Shown: positions 9,097 to 15,170 of the stretch, in pieces | Numbering within the stretch: the first letter of the stretch is position 1 | How the letters are laid out: the number at the start of each line of letters is the position of its first letter | Notes under the pieces: model-generated | What the model saw: the letters and a program-made list of their open reading frames with translations, nothing else | The model's database searches: none | What the model was told of the DNA's origin: nothing | Origin: an uncultured Gemella sp. | GTDB taxonomy: Bacteria > Bacillota > Bacilli > Staphylococcales > Gemellaceae | Reading direction: 5' to 3' | Assembly: GCF_900766305.1 (NCBI RefSeq) | Contig: NZ_CAAFUZ010000020.1 | Span: forward strand, 1-16,807 | DNA length: 16,807 bases | Translations under genes and position numbers: made by a program

Positions 9097-9124
9097 ATTA
9101 TATCACGAATGCTAGTATTTACAA
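9097..9124 (-). promoter_or_regulatory. pnp promoter
   Basis: On the minus strand, -35 TTGTAA (complement of 9119-9124), a 16-nt spacer and an extended -10 TGA-TATAAT (complement of 9097-9102). This predicts a start near 9090 and a leader of about 45 nt. The -35 directly abuts the U-tract of the upstream gene's terminator. Confidence 0.7.
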
Positions 9125-9178
9125 AGAAAAAAACGAAAACATAGTAGAAATAACTTTGATTTCTCTATATTTTCGTTT
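9125..9178 (-). terminator. Terminator of the Na/Pi cotransporter gene
   Basis: A roughly 19-bp stem (9131-9151 with 9159-9178, one bulged base) with a 7-nt loop, followed on the minus strand by a U-rich tract (9133-9125). One position pairs as U-G on the minus strand but is a C-A mismatch on the plus strand, supporting minus-strand function. It lies about 105 nt beyond the transporter stop. Confidence 0.65.
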
Positions 9179-9284
9179 ATTAATTTCTAAACTAATTGTA
9201 ATTGATATAGTTTATATAAAACTAATATTATTAACAACATAATAACAAATAATATAATATATATTTTTTGTTTATTTGACATAA

Positions 9285-10919
9285 TTATAAATGACCTTGA
9301 ATCTCTTTTTCTAGAATATTTCTAGTGTGTTCACAAACACGAGTAAAGTGTTGGATTAAATCCATAAACACTACTCCCGCTGGAATTTCACAAATTCCAT
9401 CTTTCATACGTTGAGTATGTTGTTTACGTGCATTTTTTTCAAGTGCATAGATATTTTCACAAGCTGCTAACGCTGCACCTGCTAACGCTATGTTGTTTTC
9501 TTCTAGTGATTTTATAGTTTTTAAAATTACATCATTACAAAGATCATACATTTCTTGAACTTCTGCTTTTGCAGCATCAGAAAACTTCAGTTTTTTCCTA
9601 ATTTGATAATCTACAGATAACACTATATCTCTAGCATGATCACCAATTCTTTCAACATCACGAGTCCCATCTAATAATGTTGAAGCAATTAAACCTTCTT
9701 TTGGACTTAATTTTTCCCTAAATAATAGAGTTAAGTAATCTGTCATTTGTTCATCAAAGTTGTTTATCGCATCCTCGTAAGTTTCACCTTTTTCACGCAG
9801 TTGATCATCACGATTCATAAAGTACTCTACTGAATTACGTAAACTTTTTTTAGATAAGATTAACATCTCAACAAATTCTTTTTGCACTTGTCCTAATGCA
9901 ACCGCTGGTGCACTTGTTACTAATGACTTATCAAGATATTGTGTACTGTATTTGATTTGCTCATCTTCACCTGGAATAATTTTCGTAACAATAACCACTA
10001 ATACACTAATGAATGGGAATTGTAATATTGTGTTTAAAATATTAAATGTACCGTGTGCAGATGCAATAGTCATTTTCGGCTCTAGACCTAATGTTGTTTC
10101 TAAATATTGAATGAAAGCACCATAAGGTACTAACGCTATTAAACAGATAATAGTACCGATAACGTTAAATAATACGTGAGATGCTGCTACACGTTTCGCA
10201 GCAATATTACTTCCAACCATTGCTAATGCAGCTGTTGTAATCGCTGTCCCAATATTATCCCCAAATAGAACTGGTAATGCACCAGTTAGGCTTAAAGCTC
10301 CGTCTGCATACAGGTTTTGTAAAATCGCAATAGTCGCTGCAGATGATTGAATTAATACTGTTAAAAATGTACCTACTCCTACCCCTACTACCGCACTATC
10401 ATTAATATGCGTTAATATGTTTTGGAACCAAGACATATCTCTCATAGGTCCCATCGCTGTAGACATCATTTTTAGGGCATAGAAAATCCCTCCAAAACCA
10501 AAAATTACACGACCGATATTATTTACAACTTTAGCACGAGTGAAGAATAAGAATGCTGCTCCTAAGAATAATAAAGGTAGCGCATATTTAGATATATTAA
10601 ATCCGATAATGAATGATGTTAATGTTGTTCCGATATTAGAACCCATAACGATAGCAATTGCTTGTTTCGTTTTTAATAATCCAGCTCCTACTAAACTTAT
10701 AGTAATTACGATTGTTCCTGTACTTGACTGAATAAGTATCGTAACTATAATTCCGGCTAAGACAGCCATAAGTGGTTTAGATGTATATTTATCTAAAACA
10801 TATCGCATTTTCTCCCCGGCTATTAATTGAAGTCCGTCCCCCATGTACTTAATACTGAATAGGAATAAACCAAGACCTCCTAAAAAAGAAAATAAAATTT
10901 CTTGCCAAAGTGCTGACAC
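9285..10919 (-). CDS. nptA: Na+/phosphate cotransporter with C-terminal PhoU-like domain
   Basis: About 544-aa type II Na/Pi cotransporter. The membrane part (1-315) shows the internal duplication of the family: QSS at Q64-S66 and again at Q191-S193, and the paired MGSNIGTT (92-99) and FGDNIGTA (219-226) motifs. Residues about 345-540 form a helical PhoU-like cytoplasmic domain with the LLDGTRDVERIGDHARDI signature (about 414-431). It imports inorganic phosphate with Na+; similar proteins are called NptA in staphylococci or YjbB-like elsewhere, some of which export phosphate, so direction is not certain. The start is GTG at 10917-10919, 8 nt after a GGAGG ribosome site. It is transcribed alone, with a promoter and a terminator on either side. 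Confidence 0.9.
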   Translation of the reverse strand: MSALWQEILFSFLGGLGLFLFSIKYMGDGLQLIAGEKMRYVLDKYTSKPLMAVLAGIIVTILIQSSTGTIVITISLVGAGLLKTKQAIAIVMGSNIGTTLTSFIIGFNISKYALPLLFLGAAFLFFTRAKVVNNIGRVIFGFGGIFYALKMMSTAMGPMRDMSWFQNILTHINDSAVVGVGVGTFLTVLIQSSAATIAILQNLYADGALSLTGALPVLFGDNIGTAITTAALAMVGSNIAAKRVAASHVLFNVIGTIICLIALVPYGAFIQYLETTLGLEPKMTIASAHGTFNILNTILQFPFISVLVVIVTKIIPGEDEQIKYSTQYLDKSLVTSAPAVALGQVQKEFVEMLILSKKSLRNSVEYFMNRDDQLREKGETYEDAINNFDEQMTDYLTLLFREKLSPKEGLIASTLLDGTRDVERIGDHARDIVLSVDYQIRKKLKFSDAAKAEVQEMYDLCNDVILKTIKSLEENNIALAGAALAACENIYALEKNARKQHTQRMKDGICEIPAGVVFMDLIQHFTRVCEHTRNILEKEIQGHL

Positions 10920-10969
10920 TTTTTTGTCCTCCTAGTATATGTTGCGTGTATCTTTTAACACACAAATAA

Positions 10970-10998
10970 ATTTTACCATATATATTTTAAAAGCACAA
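10970..10998 (-). promoter_or_regulatory. Promoter of the Na/Pi cotransporter gene
   Basis: Minus strand: -35 TTGTGC (complement of 10993-10998), 17-nt spacer, -10 TAAAAT (complement of 10970-10975) preceded by TGG. The rest of the 215-nt intergenic region is A+T-rich. I saw no clear Pho-type direct repeats. Confidence 0.55.
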
Positions 10999-11088
10999 CT
11001 GAAATCTAAAACTAGAAATATTAAAATATTATTACAAATGTTTACATTAATTACTTAAAAAATGTTAATAATACATTAATATTTTCAC

Positions 11089-11125
11089 AAAAAAAGAAGG
11101 TATCTACAAATTTGTAAATACCTTC
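11089..11125 (-). terminator. Terminator of the rplU-prp-rpmA operon
   Basis: The stem 11096-11110/11111-11125 pairs GAAGGTAT with ATACCTTC and continues inward, then runs on the minus strand into seven U (complement of 11089-11095). One internal position is U-G on the minus strand and C-A on the plus strand. It starts 11 nt after the rpmA stop. Confidence 0.85.
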
Positions 11126-11135
11126 ACAATGCTTA

Positions 11136-11420
11136 TTAAGCTTGTGGATAAACAGAAACTTTTTTACGGCTACGTCCGTATCTTTCGAAACGTACAACTC
11201 CGTCAACTAGTGAGAATAGTGTATCATCTCCACCTTTTCCTACGTTAGTTCCTGGCCAAATTTTTGTTCCACGTTGTCTGTATAAGATAGAACCTGCAGT
11301 TACGTACTGACCATCAGCTCTTTTAGCACCTAAACGTTTTGATTCAGAGTCACGTCCGTTTTTAGTAGAACCTACCCCTTTTTTAGATGCGAAGAATTGT
11401 AAATTTAATTGTAACATCAT
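11136..11420 (-). CDS. rpmA: Ribosomal protein L27 with cleavable N-terminus
   Basis: 94-aa 50S subunit protein. Its mature N-terminus, [15 protein letters not shown], reaches toward the peptidyl-transferase centre. As in other Firmicutes, it carries an N-terminal extension (MLQLNLQFF) that ends at the Prp cleavage site between F10 and A11 (counted from the first Met); removal is needed for a functional ribosome in Staphylococcus aureus. Two ATG codons stand in tandem (11420 and 11417). The ribosome site GAGGTG overlaps the end of prp, 8 or 11 nt upstream, so either may be used. It is the last gene of the operon. Confidence 0.96.
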   Translation of the reverse strand: MMLQLNLQFFASKKGVGSTKNGRDSESKRLGAKRADGQYVTAGSILYRQRGTKIWPGTNVGKGGDDTLFSLVDGVVRFERYGRSRKKVSVYPQA

Positions 11421-11422
11421 GT

Positions 11423-11752
11423 CTATTTCACCTCTCTTACTTCAATAGTTATATAATCTGAATAATTTTCTTCAATTGTTTTTAATGCAACTAACATTGC
11501 ATTTAGTAGAAGTTGCTCTTTATCTGTAGATTTTAACGATCTATATGTTAAATGCCCAGTTACATCTTCGTTAGCTGAAATATCGAACTGTACATCTTCA
11601 TCTAGAGCATCTACTGCATTTATTAAACCGAATACGACAGCAGAAACACCTGCACAAACTATATCTGAACCATGTTCAGCATAATCAGCATGTCCATCAA
11701 CTGTTACTTGTTTAATAACTTCAACTTCTTTTACGATTTCCACCTTAATCAT
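11423..11752 (-). CDS. prp: Prp, ribosomal-processing cysteine protease
   Basis: 109-aa protein of the DUF464/YsxB family. The catalytic pair is visible as H21 in VDGHADYA and C33 in DIVCAGVSA, the two residues used by S. aureus Prp. It cleaves the N-terminal extension of L27, encoded by the next gene. It starts 2 nt after the rplU stop, and I see no good Shine-Dalgarno before its ATG, so translation is probably coupled to rplU and the protease made at lower level than the two ribosomal proteins; that is inference. Confidence 0.94.
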   Translation of the reverse strand: MIKVEIVKEVEVIKQVTVDGHADYAEHGSDIVCAGVSAVVFGLINAVDALDEDVQFDISANEDVTGHLTYRSLKSTDKEQLLLNAMLVALKTIEENYSDYITIEVREVK

Positions 11753-11754
11753 GA

Positions 11755-12063
11755 TTAAGCGTTAATTTTTTCAACTACTAATTTAGTGAAAGGTTGACGA
11801 TGACCTAATTTACGGTGATTGTTCTTTTTAGGTTTGTATTTAAATACTGTGATTTTTTTACCTTTACCTTGAGCAACTACTTTAGCTGTTACTGTCGCAC
11901 CAGCTACTAAAGGAGCACCAACTTTTGTTGTTTCTCCACCTACTAATACTACTTCGTCAAAAGTAACTGTAGAATCAACTTCAGCTGCTAATTTCTCAAC
12001 TAAGATTGTTTGTCCTTCTTCAACACGTAGTTGTTTCCCACCTGTTTTAATTACTGCGTACAT
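11755..12063 (-). CDS. rplU: Ribosomal protein L21
   Basis: 102-aa 50S protein beginning [18 protein letters not shown] and ending with the RNA-binding block [17 protein letters not shown], both hallmarks of bacterial L21. Normal length. Ribosome site GGAGG is 7 nt before the ATG. It is the first gene of the rplU-prp-rpmA operon and is preceded by a structured leader. Confidence 0.97.
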   Translation of the reverse strand: MYAVIKTGGKQLRVEEGQTILVEKLAAEVDSTVTFDEVVLVGGETTKVGAPLVAGATVTAKVVAQGKGKKITVFKYKPKKNNHRKLGHRQPFTKLVVEKINA

Positions 12064-12171
12064 ATCTGCACCTCCTTAAATATTTTTTACTAAGACTCGC
12101 CATATAAGGTGGATTTCTCTCTTGTTTACCTTATACGTGCGGTTGTAGTAGCTATTTAGGAGCTACACAAC
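12064..12171 (-). ncRNA. L21 leader (autoregulatory 5' UTR of rplU)
   Basis: About 108 nt lie between the predicted start near 12171 and the rplU ATG. They fold into two hairpins: a 6-bp stem (12148-12153 with 12161-12166) and a longer one with the 7-bp core 12104-12110/12128-12134. The position and two-hairpin layout match the Firmicutes L21 leader family, thought to bind L21 and repress its operon. Assignment rests on position and visible pairing, not on a covariance search. Confidence 0.75.
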
Positions 12172-12177
12172 AATACA

Positions 12178-12206
12178 ATTCTAACACATATATACCATAA
12201 CGTCAA
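12178..12206 (-). promoter_or_regulatory. rplU operon promoter
   Basis: Minus strand: -35 TTGACG (complement of 12201-12206), 17-nt spacer, -10 TAGAAT (complement of 12178-12183) with an upstream TGT extension. A strong sigma-A type promoter. Confidence 0.85.
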
Positions 12207-12237
12207 CTATATTGATAACTTTTCTTACTTTTTTTTC

Positions 12238-12284
12238 AAAAAATTAAATCAGTAAACAATATTTCTAATGTTTACTGATTTAAT
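12238..12284 (-). terminator. yidC terminator
   Basis: A perfect 15-bp inverted repeat (12243-12257 with 12270-12284) around a 12-nt loop. It begins 3 nt after the yidC stop and runs on the minus strand into six U (complement of 12238-12243). Confidence 0.82.
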
Positions 12285-12287
12285 AAA

Positions 12288-13172
12288 CTATTTACGTTTT
12301 TTCTTGTTAGAAACTAATGTAACTTTTTCTGGATCAAAAGCTTGTTTCTTTTGTTTTTCTGGTTTATATGGTGGGTATAATGCGTGTCCTAGGTATGTTT
12401 GGAATATCATGAATAATCCCCCAACGATATAATACACGGCTACTGCTCCAGCTACGATGAATGAGAAACCTGCAATCATTACAGGTGATATCCATTGTAT
12501 CATTTGCATTTGTTCAGCTCCAGGTTGCCCAGGTTGCACAGTTTGCGGCATCATTTTAATACTTAGTTTTGTTTGAATAGCATAAACTATAAACGCGATT
12601 ATTGGTAGTGTATATGAACGTGTACCAAGACTAAATACTCCTAGGAATGTTGAATCAACAATTCCTGCTGAATATAATGGATTTGTCAACGTATAGAATA
12701 TTGCCATTAAGAATGGCCAAGGTATAAGAATCGGTAAGCATCCACCTAAGCTTATAGGCATAGCATCATATTTTTTCATGATAGCCATTTGTTCTCTTTG
12801 CAGTTCCATAAGTTCGCTACGAGCTTGCATTTTTTCTTCATTTGAAATAGCTCTTGCTTCTTTTTCTTTGGCAGCTTGTTGTTTTTTCTGAACTACTTCT
12901 AATTCCGGACGAGCTAATTCTTGTCCTTTTCTTGCTTTGTTTTGTACTTTATAGTTATGTAGCATAAATGGAAGTACTAATAATCTGATGATCAGTGTGA
13001 TAATTACAATTGACCAACCCCAACTTCCAGTATACTCATGAATTTTTGCTAAGAATATATCCATCGGTTTTACGAACGTTTCATAGAACGTTCCAGATCT
13101 GTCATACGCTGAACATCCAGATAATGTTACTATTCCAAGCAAACCTAATAAAATTGCTGATAGTTTTTTCAA
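12288..13172 (-). CDS. yidC: YidC/Oxa1/SpoIIIJ membrane protein insertase (lipoprotein)
   Basis: About 294-aa insertase that places membrane proteins with or without SecYEG. The N-terminus is a lipoprotein signal peptide ending LTLSG-C (C20), so the mature protein is lipid-anchored. Five membrane segments follow. The groove arginine is R63 in ITLIIRLLVLP. The cytoplasmic loop after it (about 72-135) is highly charged and seems longer than in SpoIIIJ. The GGCLPILIPWPF motif and a basic tail (KKKRK) are present. Start choice: an ATG at 13176-13178 lies only 1 nt from the AAGGAG ribosome site (13180-13185), while the in-frame TTG two codons on, at 13170-13172, is 7 nt away, so I take TTG. Single gene with its own promoter and terminator. 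Confidence 0.93.
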   Translation of the reverse strand: MKKLSAILLGLLGIVTLSGCSAYDRSGTFYETFVKPMDIFLAKIHEYTGSWGWSIVIITLIIRLLVLPFMLHNYKVQNKARKGQELARPELEVVQKKQQAAKEKEARAISNEEKMQARSELMELQREQMAIMKKYDAMPISLGGCLPILIPWPFLMAIFYTLTNPLYSAGIVDSTFLGVFSLGTRSYTLPIIAFIVYAIQTKLSIKMMPQTVQPGQPGAEQMQMIQWISPVMIAGFSFIVAGAVAVYYIVGGLFMIFQTYLGHALYPPYKPEKQKKQAFDPEKVTLVSNKKKRK

Positions 13173-13244
13173 TTTCATTCTCCTTAAATTTTTTATTTCT
13201 ACTTTGTAACTATAGTAAATTCTTACTAATATTATACCTAGTAA

Positions 13245-13273
13245 ATTATATCAGATATAAAAGAGGTAGTCAA
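13245..13273 (-). promoter_or_regulatory. yidC promoter
   Basis: Minus strand: -35 TTGACT (complement of 13268-13273), 17-nt spacer, extended -10 TGA-TATAAT (complement of 13245-13250). A second -10-like TATAAT (complement of 13231-13236) lies nearer the gene but lacks a good -35. Confidence 0.8.
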
Positions 13274-13279
13274 ACTATT

Positions 13280-13291
13280 GTTTAATTAAAC
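13280..13291. promoter_or_regulatory. Candidate operator 1: 12-bp palindrome
   Basis: GTTTAATTAAAC is a perfect palindrome between the divergent yidC and regulator promoters, 7 nt from the yidC -35. Chance is possible in such A+T-rich DNA. Confidence 0.35.
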
Positions 13292-13309
13292 CTCAGTAAA
13301 ATTAACAAA

Positions 13310-13332
13310 GTTATAAAAAATTAATTTATAAC
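13310..13332. promoter_or_regulatory. Candidate operator 2: 8-7-8 inverted repeat
   Basis: GTTATAAA at 13310-13317 and its exact complement TTTATAAC at 13325-13332, separated by 7 nt, end 12 nt before the regulator's -35. The half-site size and roughly 15-nt centre spacing suit a dimeric winged-helix protein, so this is my preferred binding site for the adjacent regulator. This is inference. Confidence 0.45.
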
Positions 13333-13344
13333 GTTCAAAATTTG

Positions 13345-13373
13345 TTGACAGTTAGTAAAGATAGTTATATAAT
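13345..13373 (+). promoter_or_regulatory. Promoter of the regulator-exporter unit
   Basis: Consensus -35 TTGACA (13345-13350), 17-nt spacer and consensus -10 TATAAT (13368-13373). The predicted start near 13380 leaves a leader of only about 8 nt. The heptamer TTAGTAA occurs on both sides of the -10 (13352-13358 and 13375-13381), another possible binding site. A full-consensus promoter fits a unit held off by a repressor. Confidence 0.85.
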
Positions 13374-13388
13374 ATTAGTAAGAAAGGG

Positions 13389-13823
13389 ATGATTATTATC
13401 AAAGATATACAATATATTACAGATATCGAGAAACTAAAGGTCATTTCTGATCCTTTAAGAATAAGTATTCTAACTACACTCGGTACAGAAAAGAAAAACT
13501 CAAAAGAACTTGCTAAACTATTAAAAATTAATAGAACTAAAATACACTATCATCTTAATATTCTAGAGGAAAATAATTTTATCGAGGTAGTTGATACAGA
13601 TACAATTAACGGTATAATCCAAAAATATTATCTACCGACTGCACAAGCTTTTGTACCTTCACCTAGTATCTTTAACGACTTATTTAACAATACCTCTGTT
13701 AATTTTAATATAAATAAAGAAGATATAGAAGATTTCTGGAATGAAGTTAAAAAATTAGAAAAGAAATTTTCCTCAGAAAATAAAAATAGTGTTAGTATTA
13801 GTATTATTTCAACAGCTCATTAA
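13389..13823 (+). CDS. ArsR-like winged-helix transcriptional regulator
   Basis: 144-aa (or slightly shorter) DNA-binding protein. Residues about 10-75 are a winged helix of the ArsR/HTH_20 type: KLKVISDPLRISILTTL, then the helix-turn-helix SKELAKLLKINRTKIHYHLNILEENNFI. The C-terminal half (about 95-130) is an acidic, probably helical segment ending in a Ser-rich tail. It contains no cysteine, so it is not a thiol-type metal sensor; a hydrophobic or drug-like ligand is more likely given the exporter gene that follows. Start: the ribosome site AGAAAGGG (13381-13388) directly touches the ATG with no spacer. No ATG, GTG or TTG lies in frame nearby; ATT at 13395 would have a 6-nt spacer. The amino end is therefore uncertain by a few residues. 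Confidence 0.85.
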   Translation: MIIIKDIQYITDIEKLKVISDPLRISILTTLGTEKKNSKELAKLLKINRTKIHYHLNILEENNFIEVVDTDTINGIIQKYYLPTAQAFVPSPSIFNDLFNNTSVNFNINKEDIEDFWNEVKKLEKKFSSENKNSVSISIISTAH

Positions 13824-13830
13824 GAGCTGT
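13812..13830 (+). other. Hairpin across the regulator stop codon
   Basis: ACAGCTC (13812-13818) pairs with GAGCTGT (13824-13830) around a 5-nt loop that contains the stop codon TAA. No U-tract follows, so it is not a standard terminator. It may limit or process the mRNA between regulator and exporter. Confidence 0.4.
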
Positions 13831-13895
13831 AAAATAATATATCGACTGTCAAATATTTTTTATCGTTAAATTTTTTTATAAAGGATGTGGACGTT

Positions 13896-15104
13896 ATGTT
13901 TAAAAATAAAAACTTTTCAATTTTACTATTCGGTCGATTAATCACCAACTTTGGCGATAGCATATATTCAATCGCTACTCTTACATTAATATACACACTT
14001 ACTAAATCTACCTTTTATAGTGGTATCACTTTATTTTTAATCTCATTCACCGCTATACTACAAATATTTATCTCGCCGATAATCAGTAAATTTAATGTGA
14101 AGAGGTTCTTAATTATTTCACAGTTATTTCAAGCTATAATATTACTTGTTATTACCTATCTAATTTACATAAATAAGCTACAGATTACTACGCTAATAAT
14201 TTTTATCGTTTGTATCAGTTTTATTAATCAAGTTGTTTATCCTATTCAACTCGCCTTACTTCCAAAAATAGTTAAACAAGAAGATTTAGTTAAAGCAAAT
14301 TCATTATTTTCTATAGCTTATCAAGGTAGTGATGCACTATTTAATTCAATAGGTGGATTTATTATCACATTCTTTGGGACAATATATGCTTTCATCATAA
14401 ATAGCATTACATTTTTTATCAACAGCTTTATATTCATCTTCTTATCAGATGATTTATCTAAAAATACTAATACTATACAAGAAAATTACTTTTCTAAACT
14501 AAGTAGTGGAATAAGAATTTGGAATACTCCTCTATTAAAACCATTATTAATAGGAATTATAGTAATTAATTTTTCTACCAGTTCGTTACTAACACTACTT
14601 CCTGAGTATTCGGAAACTAGTTATTTTTATGGAATTTTACTAAGTGCATCTGGCCTTGGTATTCTAATAGGAGCCTTTCTTTCTAACAATCAAACACTAA
14701 AAAATATAAGGTTAAGTACTCTATATACTACATTTACACTAGGTATAGCTCTATCTTGGGGATCACTTAGCATACTTAATAATAATTCTATAACTAACAA
14801 AATTATAAATTTTTCATTATTTCTTTTCGGTTGGATATTAATCGGGATTTTAAATACATATTCTCAAACAATGGTTCAATGTATCATAAGTAAAGATAAA
14901 TTAGACGTCGCTATGTCAACTATGATAGGTTTGTCAATAGCCTTTAGCCCGCTAGGAGCTTTATTGGCAGGAGTATTAAGTATAAAATACAACATAAAAA
15001 CTATAATAATTATTACTTCATTATTAATTTTTAGTATTTTTCTATTTTGGTTATTTAACAAAAATATTAGAAATTTACCTAGTTTTTCAAAATTACTTGA
15101 ATAA
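13896..15104 (+). CDS. MFS exporter (MFS_3 / macrolide-efflux-like)
   Basis: 402-aa, 12-segment major facilitator transporter. The opening FSILLFGRLITNFGDSIYSIA and the block QLALLPKIVKQEDLVKANSLFS are characteristic of the EntS/MefA-like branch (MFS_3), which exports antibiotics, siderophores or other small molecules. The substrate cannot be read from sequence. Start choice: a GTG at 13887 is in frame but lies 1 nt from the AAGGA ribosome site, whereas the ATG at 13896 is 10 nt away, so I use the ATG. It is 72 nt after the regulator gene, with no convincing promoter between them, so co-transcription is likely. Orientation is opposite to nearly all neighbours and base composition looks even more A+T-rich, which is compatible with transfer but not proof. 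Confidence 0.88.
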   Translation: MFKNKNFSILLFGRLITNFGDSIYSIATLTLIYTLTKSTFYSGITLFLISFTAILQIFISPIISKFNVKRFLIISQLFQAIILLVITYLIYINKLQITTLIIFIVCISFINQVVYPIQLALLPKIVKQEDLVKANSLFSIAYQGSDALFNSIGGFIITFFGTIYAFIINSITFFINSFIFIFLSDDLSKNTNTIQENYFSKLSSGIRIWNTPLLKPLLIGIIVINFSTSSLLTLLPEYSETSYFYGILLSASGLGILIGAFLSNNQTLKNIRLSTLYTTFTLGIALSWGSLSILNNNSITNKIINFSLFLFGWILIGILNTYSQTMVQCIISKDKLDVAMSTMIGLSIAFSPLGALLAGVLSIKYNIKTIIIITSLLIFSIFLFWLFNKNIRNLPSFSKLLE

Positions 15105-15118
15105 GAAATATTTCATAC

Positions 15119-15160
15119 AAAAAATAGCTAGCAACTCGTTAATACAAGTTACTAGCTATT
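15119..15160 (-). terminator. Terminator of the uracil permease gene, shared with the exporter's 3' end
   Basis: The 14-position stem 15123-15136/15147-15160 with a 10-nt loop is complete on the minus strand thanks to one U-G pair, which is a C-A mismatch on the plus strand. It is followed on the minus strand by six U (complement of 15119-15124). It lies between two convergent genes; plus-strand U-tract is poor, so it serves mainly the permease. Confidence 0.8.
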
Positions 15161-15170
15161 AAATTAATTT

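Noticed and set aside
9125..9178. Leader hairpin of pnp (RNase III-type autoregulation)
   Set aside because: It lies upstream of the predicted pnp transcription start and has a U-tract placed for the preceding gene; better explained as that gene's terminator.
9045..9242. 65-aa plus-strand frame upstream of pnp
   Set aside because: It spans the pnp promoter and a terminator hairpin, has low-complexity Ile/Leu/Tyr composition and no ribosome site.
10920..11088. Pho-box control of the phosphate transporter
   Set aside because: No clear direct repeats of the expected kind near the -10; only A+T-rich sequence.
13389..13823. Metal-responsive ArsR sensor
   Set aside because: The protein has no cysteine and no evident His/Asp cluster for a metal site, and the neighbour is an MFS exporter rather than a metal pump.
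13887..13895. GTG start for the MFS exporter
   Set aside because: Only 1 nt from the ribosome site AAGGA; the ATG at 13896 is properly spaced.
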